Shown here piece after piece: positions 1 to 9,179 of a stretch of DNA of 64,000 nt (within the stretch, counting starts at the first letter, position 1; every line of letters starts with the position of its first letter). Under the pieces are notes generated by a model that worked only from the letters and a program-made list of their open reading frames with translations, was not told the origin of the DNA and did not search any database. Where the stretch lies: positions 1 to 64,000 of the forward strand of contig NZ_JAODTL010000046.1 in the NCBI RefSeq assembly GCF_026191375.1, read 5' to 3'. This DNA comes from Marinomonas pontica. GTDB taxonomy: Bacteria > Pseudomonadota > Gammaproteobacteria > Pseudomonadales > Marinomonadaceae. Both the position numbers and the translations under genes were made by a program.

Positions 1-218
1 TAGAACGATTGATTGCAGGTTGCTTTTCAGCGCCCAAACAAACGCGGTTCATGGTTTTGATTACTTCTTCGGGATACGCACCCGCTGCCGTTTCAGCAGA
101 AAGCATGACCGCATCCGTGCCATCTAGAACAGCGTTGGCGACGTCAAATACTTCTGCGCGAGTTGGCATCGCGCTGGTGATCATCGTTTCCATCATTTGA
201 GTTGCCGTAATGACGGGG
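1..218 (-). CDS. Pyruvate kinase, internal fragment
   Basis: On the minus strand this reads in one open frame as the middle of pyruvate kinase, the glycolytic enzyme that makes pyruvate and ATP from phosphoenolpyruvate and ADP. Family motifs are clear: [29 protein letters not shown] and [14 protein letters not shown], closest from memory to the PykA type. The C-terminal side runs off the left edge of the window. The N-terminal half is absent: homology stops abruptly near 218, just before the conserved Val-Ile-Thr, and an unrelated accD sequence on the opposite strand begins. The fragment cannot encode a working enzyme as it stands. I see this as the edge of a real pyk gene joined to foreign sequence, not a natural fusion. 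Confidence 0.85.
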
Positions 219-963
219 CCTAGTGGAAAAATCATTGATACAGAAGAGTTAAAAAAGAACTTATATGTAAGTCCTGAAAGATGGGTATCATGTAAGAATT
301 GGTAGTAAAGAGTATTTCGAATTGTTTGATGACAATAAATTTAAAGAATTAAATGAAAGTTTAACTTCTAAAGATCCTCTTAAATTCGGGAACATAAAAA
401 ATACCCAGATAGACTAAAAGCAGCTCAAGAGAAAACAAAATTGAATGATGCCGTTAAGACTGCAATTGGAAAATCTTTAGGTAGGGACATGGTAATTGCT
501 GCTATGGATTTTGCTTTTATTGGTGGATCTATGGGTTCTGTAGTAGGAGAAAAAATTGCTAGAGTAATTAATTACTCTATTGAGCAAAAAATACCTTTTA
601 TGATGGTTTCAAAATCTGGAGGAGCTAGAATGATGGAAGCTTCGTTATCATTAATGCAGTTAGTTAAAACATCTGCAAAATTAGCACAATTGGCAGAAGC
701 TAAAATTCCTTGTGTCTCATTATGTACAGACCCAACAACGGGTGGTACAACGGCATCATATGCAATGTTAGGTGATATTAATATTGCAGAACCAAGCATT
801 AATTGCTTTTGCAGGACCTAGAGTTAGCAAAAGGCACAGCAGGTAAAGAATTACCAGAAGGGTTTCAAAAATCTGAATTTGTTTTAGAACACGGTTTTTT
901 AGATGCGATATACAAGCGTAAAAACTTAAAAAAACAAGTAAACCTGTTATGACTTCTTCTTGA
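219..963 (+). pseudogene. accD: accD fragment of Bacteroidetes type, frameshifted
   Basis: Encodes most of the carboxyltransferase beta subunit of acetyl-CoA carboxylase, which makes malonyl-CoA for fatty acid synthesis, but in pieces. The longest open piece (441-821) carries [17 protein letters not shown] and [17 protein letters not shown], the conserved carboxyltransferase core. Upstream, [16 protein letters not shown] and then [14 protein letters not shown] read on after a frame change near 274, with a second change near 390. Downstream, AFAGPRV and FVLEHGFLD read only after a change near 800. The first ~35 codons, including the zinc-finger start, are missing. Base composition is far more AT-rich than the neighbours, and the wording resembles Flavobacteriia. 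Both ends cut into genes of the host genome. Most likely a contaminant read used to bridge a gap; a real insertion is the alternative. Confidence 0.8.
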
Positions 964-1245
964 TCCATTAACCAAACAAACATCTTCACCAAGGGAAATC
1001 GCCTCTTCCAGCGTCGTCACCACATCAATCCCCTCTGCTTGATAGGCAGGGTCACGACTGATCACTATGTTGCGACGACCCGGTAGCGGCTTGCCAATCG
1101 ATTCAAACGTCTTACGCCCCATAACAATCGGCTTGCCCATAGTGGCTTGCTTGAAATATTTAAGGTCATTTGGCAAATGCCAAGGCAACGAGTTATTAAT
1201 ACCAATAGTGCGGTTGGTCGACATGGCAACAATAAGGGACAACAT
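964..1245 (-). pseudogene. folA: Dihydrofolate reductase, truncated at the 3' end
   Basis: N-terminal 94 residues of dihydrofolate reductase, which reduces dihydrofolate to tetrahydrofolate using NADPH and supports the neighbouring thymidylate synthase. Visible family signatures are [40 protein letters not shown] and [10 protein letters not shown] chose the ATG at 1245 over the one at 1263 because GAAGG lies a few bases before it and typical DHFRs begin M-x-LSLIVA. The family is about 160-170 residues; here the homology ends at VCLVNG, at the accD junction, so the last ~70 residues are missing. It lies divergent from thyA across about 165 bp. The loss is probably an artefact of the junction, since a folA of normal sequence leads into it. 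Confidence 0.85.
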
Positions 1246-1409
1246 AGGCTTACCTTCATTCATTTTTCACGCTCATCCACTCTTGGGCTTCTTGAGCGTA
1301 CGGGTTCTGATATAATCAATGGCATTTATTATACCCATGACAATCTAGATTGCATTTTCTAACCTGCATTTACCGTATTCGTCATGACCTAAACAGACAA
1401 GGCACACTT

Positions 1410-2261
1410 ATGAAACAGTACTTAGATCTTTGCAACCGCATCGTCAGTGAAGGCGAATGGGTCAACAACGAACGTACAGGAAAACGCTGTCTCACTGTTA
1501 TTAACGCTGACCTTACTTACGATGTAAGCAAAGGCGAGTTTCCGCTTGTCACGACACGAAAAAGCTACTGGAAATCTGCCATTGCCGAAATCATTGGGTA
1601 TTTAAGAGGTTACGATAACGCCGCGGATTTTCGCGCACTCGGCACCAAAACATGGGATGCCAACGCCAACCAAAACGACGTTTGGTTAAACAATCCTTAT
1701 CGTAAAGGCGAAGACGATATGGGGCTTTGCTATGGTGCCATTGGCCGCCATTTCCCAAAGCCTGACGGTGGACACATCGATCTATTAAAGCAAATTGTTG
1801 ATGATCTAAGCCGTGGTGTGGATAACCGTGGGGAAATCCTCACTTTTTATCACCCTGGCGCGTTCCACATGGCGTGCCTTCGCCCGTGCATGTACAGCCA
1901 TCACTTTTCATTGCTTGGTGATACGCTTTATCTAAACAGCACTCAGCGCAGCTGTGATGTGCCACTCGGTTTAAACTTCAACATGGTTCAGGTTTATGTT
2001 TTGCTGGCCATCGTTGCGCAAATCACTGGCAAAAAACCGGGCAAAGCCTTCCATAAGATAGTGAACGCTCACATCTACGAAGACCAGCTAGAGTTAATGC
2101 GTGATGTGCAACTCAAACGCGAGCCTTACCCTCTACCAACACTCAAAATCAACCCAGAAATCAAATCCCTAAAAGACATCGAGACTTGGGTCACCATGGA
2201 CGACTTCGAGCTCGAAGGCTATCAGTTCCACGAGCCTATCGCTTACCCTTTCTCAGTGTAA
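1410..2261 (+). CDS. thyA: Thymidylate synthase
   Basis: Makes dTMP from dUMP with methylenetetrahydrofolate as methyl donor and reductant, in the cytoplasm. The protein is 283 aa, like the longer Vibrio-type ThyA rather than the 264-aa E. coli form. Visible are [14 protein letters not shown] at the N-terminus, the catalytic cysteine at about residue 160 in [11 protein letters not shown], the nucleotide-binding [13 protein letters not shown] and the [10 protein letters not shown] segment. The ATG at 1410 has AAGG about 8 bases upstream; an in-frame ATG at 1350 would add 20 residues with no family match. The gene is divergent from the folA remnant, a sensible pairing because ThyA produces the dihydrofolate that FolA recycles. 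It is followed by a strong hairpin terminator shared with lgt. Confidence 0.97.
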   Translation: MKQYLDLCNRIVSEGEWVNNERTGKRCLTVINADLTYDVSKGEFPLVTTRKSYWKSAIAEIIGYLRGYDNAADFRALGTKTWDANANQNDVWLNNPYRKGEDDMGLCYGAIGRHFPKPDGGHIDLLKQIVDDLSRGVDNRGEILTFYHPGAFHMACLRPCMYSHHFSLLGDTLYLNSTQRSCDVPLGLNFNMVQVYVLLAIVAQITGKKPGKAFHKIVNAHIYEDQLELMRDVQLKREPYPLPTLKINPEIKSLKDIETWVTMDDFELEGYQFHEPIAYPFSV

Positions 2262-2274
2262 GCGACCTAAAAGC

Positions 2275-2310
2275 AAAACGGCGAACCATGATGGATTCGC
2301 CGTTTTTTAT
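2275..2310. terminator. Bidirectional terminator between thyA and lgt
   Basis: Perfect inverted repeat: AAACGGCGAA pairs with TTCGCCGTTT across a 9-10 nt loop, with A and T runs on the two flanks. It lies between the convergent thyA and lgt stops and can serve both strands. Confidence 0.85.
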
Positions 2311-2333
2311 TGAACCAATATAAGCAAAAGACG

Positions 2334-3155
2334 CTAGCTTGTTGCGTTACCACTTTTCGGGAAAACCTGTCGCTTGAAACCCACCACGATTAAACCAACA
2401 CCAATTAGCACCATTGGCAACGACAATAACTGCCCTTGTGTCAGCCAACCGAAAGCAAGGTAACCAATTTGTATGTCTGGCTCGCGGACAAACTCCACTA
2501 AAATGCGAAAAATACCGTAGAAAAGTAGGAACATGCCAGAGACACAATAGCGTGGTTTTGGCCTTTGTGAGAAGAACCACAATATACAAAACAGCACTAC
2601 ACCTTCTAAGGCAAATTGATACAGTTGCGAAGGATGACGAGCAAGCTGCAGCGGATCGTTCGGAAAAATCATTGCCCAAGAAACGTCCGTCGGTTTGCCC
2701 CATAATTCGCCACCAATAAAGTTACCTAAACGTCCAGCGCCCAAACCGATTGGCACAAACGGCGCAAGAAAGTCCGTCACATCAACAAGGTGTTTATTGT
2801 AACGGCGGGCGAAGAAAAACATAGCAGCGATAACGCCCAGCAAGCCACCATGAAAAGACATACCGCCTTCCCAAATACGCACTAAAATCAGCGGATTATC
2901 AACAAAAGCAGGAAATTGATAGAACAATATATATCCAATTCGGCCGCCTAAAATAACGCCAAGCGCCCCATAAAAAATTGCATCACTTACCATGTCAGGC
3001 GTCCACACGCCATTCGAGCGTTTAGCGCGATACATGCCACACAAATAAGCGCCAGCAAAGCCAACCAGATACATAATACCGTACCAATGTACGGAAATCA
3101 GCCCTATCGAGAAGGCAATAGGATCAATGTTTGGGTATGAAATCATAATATTCAA
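2334..3155 (-). CDS. lgt: Prolipoprotein diacylglyceryl transferase
   Basis: Transfers diacylglycerol from phosphatidylglycerol to the lipobox cysteine of prolipoproteins, the first step of lipoprotein maturation, in the inner membrane. About 270 aa with seven hydrophobic segments. Key family motifs: HWYGIMYL near the start, SFHGG (His about residue 102), the Lgt signature GRLGNFIGGELWG (Arg about 142), and RHPSQLYQ. The start is uncertain: TTG at 3155 has AGAGA at good spacing, while the ATG at 3146 fits the family N-terminus but has no close RBS. It follows ptsP by about 20 bp, so rppH-ptsP-lgt is probably one transcript. Lipoproteins elsewhere in the window (FlgP, the choice-of-anchor protein) would be substrates. 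Confidence 0.96.
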   Translation of the reverse strand: MNIMISYPNIDPIAFSIGLISVHWYGIMYLVGFAGAYLCGMYRAKRSNGVWTPDMVSDAIFYGALGVILGGRIGYILFYQFPAFVDNPLILVRIWEGGMSFHGGLLGVIAAMFFFARRYNKHLVDVTDFLAPFVPIGLGAGRLGNFIGGELWGKPTDVSWAMIFPNDPLQLARHPSQLYQFALEGVVLFCILWFFSQRPKPRYCVSGMFLLFYGIFRILVEFVREPDIQIGYLAFGWLTQGQLLSLPMVLIGVGLIVVGFKRQVFPKSGNATS

Positions 3156-3176
3156 AAAATCTCTGGTAGGTAGTAA

Positions 3177-5465
3177 TTAGTCTACGTTGCTGGTTTTAGA
3201 GGGACGAATCAAACGCTCTATGTTCGCTTCGCGCATCAGCCGTGTCATGGTTTGTGTGACCGCTTCAGCATGAGAAAGTGTCATGACTTCATTCAACATG
3301 GCTTGCGCTTGTTGCATCGAGATATTGCGAATCACTGCTTTTACTTTAGGAAGGCTTGTAGAGCTCATGGATAACACATCGTATCCCATGGCCATTAACA
3401 AAATAGCGCCCATCGGATCACCCGCCATTTCACCACACACACTCAAACCTACACCTTCGTCTCGAACCTGATCAACTATGCTAAGCAAAGCACGCAATAC
3501 GGAAGGATGGAAGGAGTTGTATAAATCCGCCACACGCGGGTTATTTCGATCTACTGCCAATAAGTATTGCGTTAAATCGTTGCTGCCGACCGACAAGAAG
3601 TCCACCAATTCAGCCAACTCTTTTACCTGATAAACCGCCGCAGGGATTTCGATCATCACGCCGACTTGAGGCATTTTGACATCAAAGCCCTCTTCTTTCA
3701 CTTCCGCATAACCACGACGGATTAGGGCTAAAGCCTCTTCAACTTCCGCAACATTTGAGATCATCGGCAACATGATTTTTAAATTATACAGACCTGAACT
3801 GGCTTTTATCATGGCTCGAATTTGCGCCATGAAAATTTCCAAATGATCCAGAGTCACTCGAATACCACGCCAGCCTAAGAAAGGGTTGGCTTCGTTTATC
3901 GGGAAATATGGCAGTGCTTTGTCACCACCTATGTCCAACGTTCGAACCGTCACAGGAGACGGTGCAAAGCCTTCCAACTGCTGGCGATAAATCACCACTT
4001 GTTCTGCTTCGGTAGGAAAACGGTCTCGCACCATAAACGGCACTTCCGTTCGATACAAACCAATGCCTTCTGCCCCCCGGTCTAATGAACGAGCAATATC
4101 GGCAGACAAGCCGGTGTTAACAAATAAAGATAAACGTTGACCATCCAATGTTTCACATGGCAAATCTTTAAGTGTTTCATACTCTTCTTCTAACAGTCGC
4201 TCTTCATCAACAATTTGCTGATAATTTTCAATCAAAGCGTCAGAAGGATGGGTGTATATTTTGCCCAAATAGCCATCGACAATAAGGTCGACTTTGTCTA
4301 ATTGAGCATAGGGCAGATCCAGCGCCCCCATCACGGTTGGAATACCCATTGCGCGGGCCAATATCGCCACATGGGAGTTACCAGACCCCATGACAGAAAC
4401 CAAACCTTTGATCTTATCTATTGGAATTTCACCCAACATAGACGCGGTCAGTTCCTCACCAACAATAATCGAAGGCTCGCTAAATCGCTCGGTAAGGTTA
4501 GGGGCTTTTTCCTGCAAATGGGACAAAATCCGACGACCAAGGTCCCTAAGGTCCGACGCCCGTTCACGCAAATATGGATCATCCATGCGATTAAACTGCT
4601 GAATGTGCGCTTGAATAACCTGTCTTAACGCACCTTGCGCCCAATTGCCTTCTTTGATTTTGCGGACAATTTCTCCCGCAATGGAGTTGTCATCTAATAT
4701 TTTCAGATACACATCAAAGAGTGCTTTTTCATCCGCGGATAAATGCTGACTAATACGATTGCTTGCTCGACGAATATCATTACGTACCGCATCAAGCGCT
4801 TGGTAAAAGTCTTGAATCTCTTCATCAAAATCGGTTGTACGACGATCAGGAATAACGTCTAAATCGGCAGGAGGGAAAACAACCACACCACGACCAATCG
4901 CAACACCAGAACTACCAGGAACCCCTTTGTAGCGAAAGTCTGAACCGCTCGGCACGGCATTTGGGTGAAGGTTGGCAATTGCCCCTGTCGCTTCAGCGTG
5001 CGCAATTACTCCGGCTAATTGGGCTGATAAAGTAATAAGAAAGGCTTCTTCCCCTTCATCAAATCGACGCTTGTCTTCATGCTGCACCACCAGCACGCCC
5101 AAAACTTGGCGATGATGAATAATTGGCACACCCAAAAAAGAACGGTAACGCTCTTCGCCTGAACCTTTTAAATAATGAAATGATGGGTGAATATGCGCGT
5201 CTTCAAGGTTCACAGGCTCGGCTCTTCGGCCCACTAAACTGACCAGACCTTCGTCTGCTTTCAAGCTGACGTTACCTGCAACATCGGCGTTCAAACCGCG
5301 CGTCGCCATTAGGACATATTCTTTGCTATTTGAATCCACTAAGTAAATCGAACACACTTCTGCACGCATGGCTCTACGAACACGTCGAACAATAATATCG
5401 AGTGCCGCCGATAAGGACTGCGCCGCAGTCACCTCTTGGGTAATACGTCTTAACAAACTTAGCAT
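3177..5465 (-). CDS. ptsP: PTS enzyme I-Ntr, PtsP (GAF domain plus EI)
   Basis: Phosphoenolpyruvate-protein phosphotransferase of the nitrogen PTS; it passes phosphate from PEP to NPr and on to EIIA-Ntr, a regulatory rather than transport chain. The 762-aa length and layout fit PtsP: an N-terminal GAF sensor domain (about residues 1-160), the EI N-terminal domain with the phosphorylated histidine in GSGNSHVAILARAMG, and the C-terminal PEP-binding barrel with RTLDIGGDK, GWRGIR, GSNDLTQY and VCGEMAG. The ATG at 5465 follows GGGAGC. It sits 15 bp behind rppH, the arrangement seen in many gammaproteobacteria. No defect seen. Confidence 0.97.
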   Translation of the reverse strand: MLSLLRRITQEVTAAQSLSAALDIIVRRVRRAMRAEVCSIYLVDSNSKEYVLMATRGLNADVAGNVSLKADEGLVSLVGRRAEPVNLEDAHIHPSFHYLKGSGEERYRSFLGVPIIHHRQVLGVLVVQHEDKRRFDEGEEAFLITLSAQLAGVIAHAEATGAIANLHPNAVPSGSDFRYKGVPGSSGVAIGRGVVVFPPADLDVIPDRRTTDFDEEIQDFYQALDAVRNDIRRASNRISQHLSADEKALFDVYLKILDDNSIAGEIVRKIKEGNWAQGALRQVIQAHIQQFNRMDDPYLRERASDLRDLGRRILSHLQEKAPNLTERFSEPSIIVGEELTASMLGEIPIDKIKGLVSVMGSGNSHVAILARAMGIPTVMGALDLPYAQLDKVDLIVDGYLGKIYTHPSDALIENYQQIVDEERLLEEEYETLKDLPCETLDGQRLSLFVNTGLSADIARSLDRGAEGIGLYRTEVPFMVRDRFPTEAEQVVIYRQQLEGFAPSPVTVRTLDIGGDKALPYFPINEANPFLGWRGIRVTLDHLEIFMAQIRAMIKASSGLYNLKIMLPMISNVAEVEEALALIRRGYAEVKEEGFDVKMPQVGVMIEIPAAVYQVKELAELVDFLSVGSNDLTQYLLAVDRNNPRVADLYNSFHPSVLRALLSIVDQVRDEGVGLSVCGEMAGDPMGAILLMAMGYDVLSMSSTSLPKVKAVIRNISMQQAQAMLNEVMTLSHAEAVTQTMTRLMREANIERLIRPSKTSNVD

Positions 5466-5480
5466 AGTGCTCCCATCAAT

Positions 5481-5999
5481 CTACATAACCTCCATTATTT
5501 CGACACAGAGTTTATTTTTTTCTAACCGGCGATGCGCGCTCGGAATAAGCTCTTTAAGGGCTCGGCGATAAACATCCTTTTTAAAGGCCACGACTTGACC
5601 AAGTGGGTACCAGTAACTTACCCAACGCCAGCCATCAAATTCTGGGGTTTCTGTACCATCCACGCACACGGATGCATCTGGACAACGAATCGACAGAAGA
5701 AACCACTTCTGTTTTTGTCCAATACATAAAGGTTTACTGTTGTGTCTTAACATGCGTTTAGGTAGACGATAACGTAGCCAACCTCGAGTTTTGCCAATTA
5801 CTTCCACCTGATGTGGGTCTAAGCCCACCTCTTCCTTTAATTCGCGGAATAATGCTTCTTCAGGTGTCTCGTCGGATTTGATGCCACCTTGAGGAAACTG
5901 CCAAGCATTTTGCCCAACACGTCTCGCCCAAAGAAGCTGGCCACGCTCGTTCATCAATATGATGCCCACATTCGGTCTGTATCCGTCTGCATCAATCAC
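5481..5999 (-). CDS. rppH: RNA pyrophosphohydrolase RppH
   Basis: Removes pyrophosphate from the 5' triphosphate end of mRNAs, which opens them to RNase E decay. 172 aa with a single Nudix domain; the Nudix box is complete ([20 protein letters not shown], with the metal-binding RE and EE pairs). The opening [14 protein letters not shown] and FPQGG are typical of RppH and separate it from other Nudix proteins. Translation starts at GTG 5999, with GAAGGTGA upstream. First gene of the rppH-ptsP-lgt set and divergent from the HAD phosphatase gene at 6135. Confidence 0.95.
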   Translation of the reverse strand: MIDADGYRPNVGIILMNERGQLLWARRVGQNAWQFPQGGIKSDETPEEALFRELKEEVGLDPHQVEVIGKTRGWLRYRLPKRMLRHNSKPLCIGQKQKWFLLSIRCPDASVCVDGTETPEFDGWRWVSYWYPLGQVVAFKKDVYRRALKELIPSAHRRLEKNKLCVEIMEVM

Positions 6000-6134
6000 G
6001 AGCCATCACCTTCTAATATAAGAATAAATTAGATTCATTGTTCCATAATTCCCCCATCCGCACAATTAAGACTGCTGTTATTTATTACCTGTGAGGCTAT
6101 AATTCACGCACTTTAGACGATTTGAGGACAGCTT

Positions 6135-6791
6135 GTGACACTTGCAATATTTGACCTAGACGGCACCTTATTAAGCGGTGACAGTGATTACACATGGGGA
6201 CAATTTTTAGTGGAGAAAGGCTTAGTCGACACAAAAGTCTACCAAGAAGCTAACGACAAATTTTTCACACAATACCAATCTGGCACGTTAGACATTCATG
6301 AATACCTTGCTTTTAGCTTAGCGCCACTCACCCGCTTTTCCAGAGAGGAGCTCACTCAGCTGCACAACACATTCATGCAGGAAAAAGTACAACCCATGAT
6401 GCAAGAGAAAGCGGCCGCATTATTGAAACACCATAAAGATCAAGGTCATTTTTTACTGATGATCACTGCAACCAACCAGTTTGTGACAGGCCCCATTGGC
6501 GATATTTTAGGCATGGATCACATCATTGCGCCGGTTCCAGAAATCATTGACGATCACTACACCGGAAAAATTGTAGGGGTACCAAGCTTTCAAGCAGGCA
6601 AAGTAACGCGCTTAAACGATTGGTTAGCTGAAACAGGTCACTCGATGGAAGGAAGCTACTTTTACAGCGACTCTCGCAATGACTTGCCGCTTTTAGAATT
6701 AGTCTCTCATCCTATCGCCGTGGATGCCGATGAAACGCTCACCAAGATCGCACAAGAACGAGGCTGGCAGCATATTTCCTTGAGAGATTAA
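6135..6791 (+). CDS. HAD-IB family phosphatase (SerB/CicA-like)
   Basis: 218-aa soluble hydrolase of the haloacid dehalogenase superfamily, subfamily IB, related to phosphoserine phosphatases. Motif I is FDLDGTLLSGDSD (catalytic Asp pair); a helical cap follows; motif II is the Thr in MITATN; motif IV is YSDSRNDLPLL. The same layout is found in histidinol-phosphatase-like and CicA proteins, so the substrate cannot be named. The start is GTG at 6135 with GAGGA about 7 bases upstream. It stands alone, divergent from rppH, and ends in a strong terminator shared with rlmI. In several Oceanospirillales and pseudomonads such a gene also lies next to rppH, from general knowledge. Confidence 0.85.
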   Translation: MTLAIFDLDGTLLSGDSDYTWGQFLVEKGLVDTKVYQEANDKFFTQYQSGTLDIHEYLAFSLAPLTRFSREELTQLHNTFMQEKVQPMMQEKAAALLKHHKDQGHFLLMITATNQFVTGPIGDILGMDHIIAPVPEIIDDHYTGKIVGVPSFQAGKVTRLNDWLAETGHSMEGSYFYSDSRNDLPLLELVSHPIAVDADETLTKIAQERGWQHISLRD

Positions 6792-6812
6792 CCTCCAACA
6801 ATTCATGCCACA

Positions 6813-6853
6813 TAAAAAAACGCTGCCAGACTCAGTCTGACAGCGTTTTTTTA
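6813..6853. terminator. Bidirectional terminator between HAD gene and rlmI
   Basis: Long hairpin: AAACGCTGCCAGACT pairs with AGTCTGACAGCGTTT with one mismatch, flanked by an A run on the left and a T run on the right. It lies between the convergent stops of the HAD phosphatase and rlmI. Confidence 0.85.
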
Positions 6854-6880
6854 TTATCAACACGGCCTTACACTATGAAC

Positions 6881-8086
6881 TCACAAGCCCATATTGTTGT
6901 GGATACGATAAAACAAGGCCTTTAGGTATTCTGTTTCTTCAATCGCCGGATGCACAGGATGATCCGGTGCTTGAGTACCGCGGTAAATAAGCTGAGAGAA
7001 GCGTTCTAGTTGGCGACTGTTACTGCGAATGATATCGTGCAATCGACCTGTTTCTAAATGCATAGAACAAGAACCAGACACCAAAATACCGCCTTTAGCA
7101 ACCAAACGCATTGCGAGTTGATTGGCACGGTGATAAGCACCTTCGCCTGCTTTAATGTCTTTACGACGAGCAATAAAAGCAGGTGGATCCATAACCACCA
7201 CATCAAAACGCTCTTTGTCTTCAATCAAAGATTGCATGGCTTCAAAGGCATCACCGTGCATCAAATTAGATCCACCTTCATACTGATTCAGCTTTAGGTT
7301 TTCACCCACATGACTTAGCGCACTTTCTGACGCATCAATAAAAGTCACGTCAGTTGCACCCGCTGAAGCCGCTTGAACCCCCCAGCCACCAATATAAGAA
7401 AAAACGTCTAATACTCGTTTACCATCACAAAAGCCTTGCATGGTTTTGCGGTTTTCACGGTGATCATAGAACCAACCCGTCTTTTGACCATCCCAAACTG
7501 GTGCTTGAAATAACACGTCGTTTTCCTGCAAGAAAACCAACTCCGGAACGGTACCGAAAGCCTCTTCCACATAGGTTTCAAGACCTTCAATCTGGCGCAT
7601 CTTACCGTCGTTTTTCATCAAAATTGCAGACGGCTTAACCACATCTTGCAAAGCTTCAATGATGTCGTTTTTTACGCGCTCCATTCCGGCAGTTGAAATC
7701 TGTACCACCAAAATATCAGCAAAGCGATCCACAACAAGACCAGATAAACCATCAGAATCCCCAAATACAAGGCGATAATATGGCGCAGGATAAGTCAGCT
7801 CACGCAAAGACAAGGCAATCTTTATACGGTGAACCAATGTCGATTTATTCAAAAACGTATCGGTACTGCGGCTCATTAAACGACCGCAAATCAAGGTGTT
7901 AGGGTTTATCGTAGCAATACCAAGCGGCTTACCTTGTGCGGTTTCGACAACTACCTGATCCCCTGGGGTAAATTGCTTTAATGGTGTCGCAGAGGTGTCT
8001 ACCTCGTTGCTGTAAATCCATTGATGTCCAGCTCTTAGACGGCGATCAGCTTGGCCTTTTAGTCGAATAACACTCAAAATTTTCAC
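6881..8086 (-). CDS. rlmI: 23S rRNA (cytosine1962-C5)-methyltransferase RlmI
   Basis: SAM-dependent methyltransferase that methylates C1962 of 23S rRNA. 401 aa: an N-terminal PUA domain (LKGQADRRLRAGHQWIYSNEV), a central EEHEE-like region, and a C-terminal Rossmann methyltransferase with VLDVFSYIGGWG (SAM loop), VVMDPPAF and the cysteine in SGSCSMHL. These match the RlmI/YccW family closely. The start is GTG at 8086; its RBS is weak. Divergent from the HDOD gene at 8185. No defect seen. Confidence 0.93.
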   Translation of the reverse strand: MKILSVIRLKGQADRRLRAGHQWIYSNEVDTSATPLKQFTPGDQVVVETAQGKPLGIATINPNTLICGRLMSRSTDTFLNKSTLVHRIKIALSLRELTYPAPYYRLVFGDSDGLSGLVVDRFADILVVQISTAGMERVKNDIIEALQDVVKPSAILMKNDGKMRQIEGLETYVEEAFGTVPELVFLQENDVLFQAPVWDGQKTGWFYDHRENRKTMQGFCDGKRVLDVFSYIGGWGVQAASAGATDVTFIDASESALSHVGENLKLNQYEGGSNLMHGDAFEAMQSLIEDKERFDVVVMDPPAFIARRKDIKAGEGAYHRANQLAMRLVAKGGILVSGSCSMHLETGRLHDIIRSNSRQLERFSQLIYRGTQAPDHPVHPAIEETEYLKALFYRIHNNMGL

Positions 8087-8184
8087 CCAGTATATTTAAA
8101 AAAACGCTATTATAGAGACTCTAGATTCAATTGCTACGAATTACCGTAGTTGTACTGTTTTCCGCCTCTTACAGAAGTGTACCA

Positions 8185-9051
8185 ATGTCATCAACATTAA
8201 ATGAAGATCAACTTAAACGCATCTTACAGGGCATCAGCATTCCACCTCAACCGCAAATCATGGTGGATTTACACATGGAACAAGCGATGCCAGACCCTGA
8301 CATGGATCGAATTTCGAACATCATTTCTCAAGATGTTAGCCTGTCTGCTGCCGTTCTCAAGCTCGTTAACTCAGCCGCCTTTAATTTACCCAAAAAAATC
8401 GCCTCGGTACAACAGGCCGTTATGCTCTTGGGAACAAACAGTGTGACTAATATTGTCAATGGTTTGGCAGTGAAAAGTGAGCTGTCGGATGACACCATTC
8501 AGTCTTTGCACAGCTTTTGGGATACCGCCACAGATGTCGCGGCGATTTGTTCCAGCTTAGCAGGCCAATTGGGATTTAAATACCAAGATGAATGCTACGC
8601 GTTAGGACTGTTCCATAATGTCGGCATTCCTTTGATGCTCAAGCGTTTCCCAGGCTACAAAGAAGTGTTGCAAAAAGGCTATCAAAACGTAGATTTTAAT
8701 TTAACTGACATAGAAAACCAAAACTTCAAAACCAATCATTCGGTGGTCGGTTACTATCTAGCAAAATCCTGGGGATTACCGAAAAGCTGCTGTGCCGTGA
8801 TTGCAAAGCATCATCGCATTGAATATTTATTTACTCATCGCGTGGCCGGAGATTCGATCAATCTGACGTTTGCTGCAATTTTAAAAATGGCTGAGCACAT
8901 TGCGGGCACCTACAAACACATTGGCGGCGCGCAAAAAGATTACGAATGGGAGAAAATAGGTCACTATGCGCTCGACCATTTAGACCTCACCGAGTACGAC
9001 TTTGATGGAATGGTGGAAGTCTGTCATGAGCAAGGGTATGGCTTGATATAA
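8185..9051 (+). CDS. HDOD domain signalling protein
   Basis: 288-aa soluble protein made almost entirely of an HDOD domain, a degenerate relative of HD phosphohydrolases used in bacterial signalling. It shows the family pattern of P-PQPQIMVDL, an Ile-Ser-Gln-Asp-Val segment, LKLVNSAAFNLP, the helix VMLLGTNSV, and HHRIEYLF near the C-terminus. I took the ATG at 8185 as start; an earlier in-frame ATG at 8131 adds 18 residues that look unlike the family. A second HDOD gene lies 4 kb away at 13314 on the other strand, beyond the iron transporter. Known family members act in motility, biofilm or c-di-GMP networks, but a specific role cannot be read here. Confidence 0.88.
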   Translation: MSSTLNEDQLKRILQGISIPPQPQIMVDLHMEQAMPDPDMDRISNIISQDVSLSAAVLKLVNSAAFNLPKKIASVQQAVMLLGTNSVTNIVNGLAVKSELSDDTIQSLHSFWDTATDVAAICSSLAGQLGFKYQDECYALGLFHNVGIPLMLKRFPGYKEVLQKGYQNVDFNLTDIENQNFKTNHSVVGYYLAKSWGLPKSCCAVIAKHHRIEYLFTHRVAGDSINLTFAAILKMAEHIAGTYKHIGGAQKDYEWEKIGHYALDHLDLTEYDFDGMVEVCHEQGYGLI

Positions 9052-9179
9052 GCGTGGTCATACACTCACATAATCTACGCCTTTGTTAATTAGCCAACGA
9101 CGATCATCAGCACTTAACGAAGGTTAGGCATTTATGTCCTTAAAATAGCCCCTCGATCTGAGGCGTTATCCTAAAATTG

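Noticed and set aside
1350-1409. Upstream start for ThyA
   Set aside because: The added 20 residues match nothing, and the ATG at 1410 has a good RBS and the normal family N-terminus.
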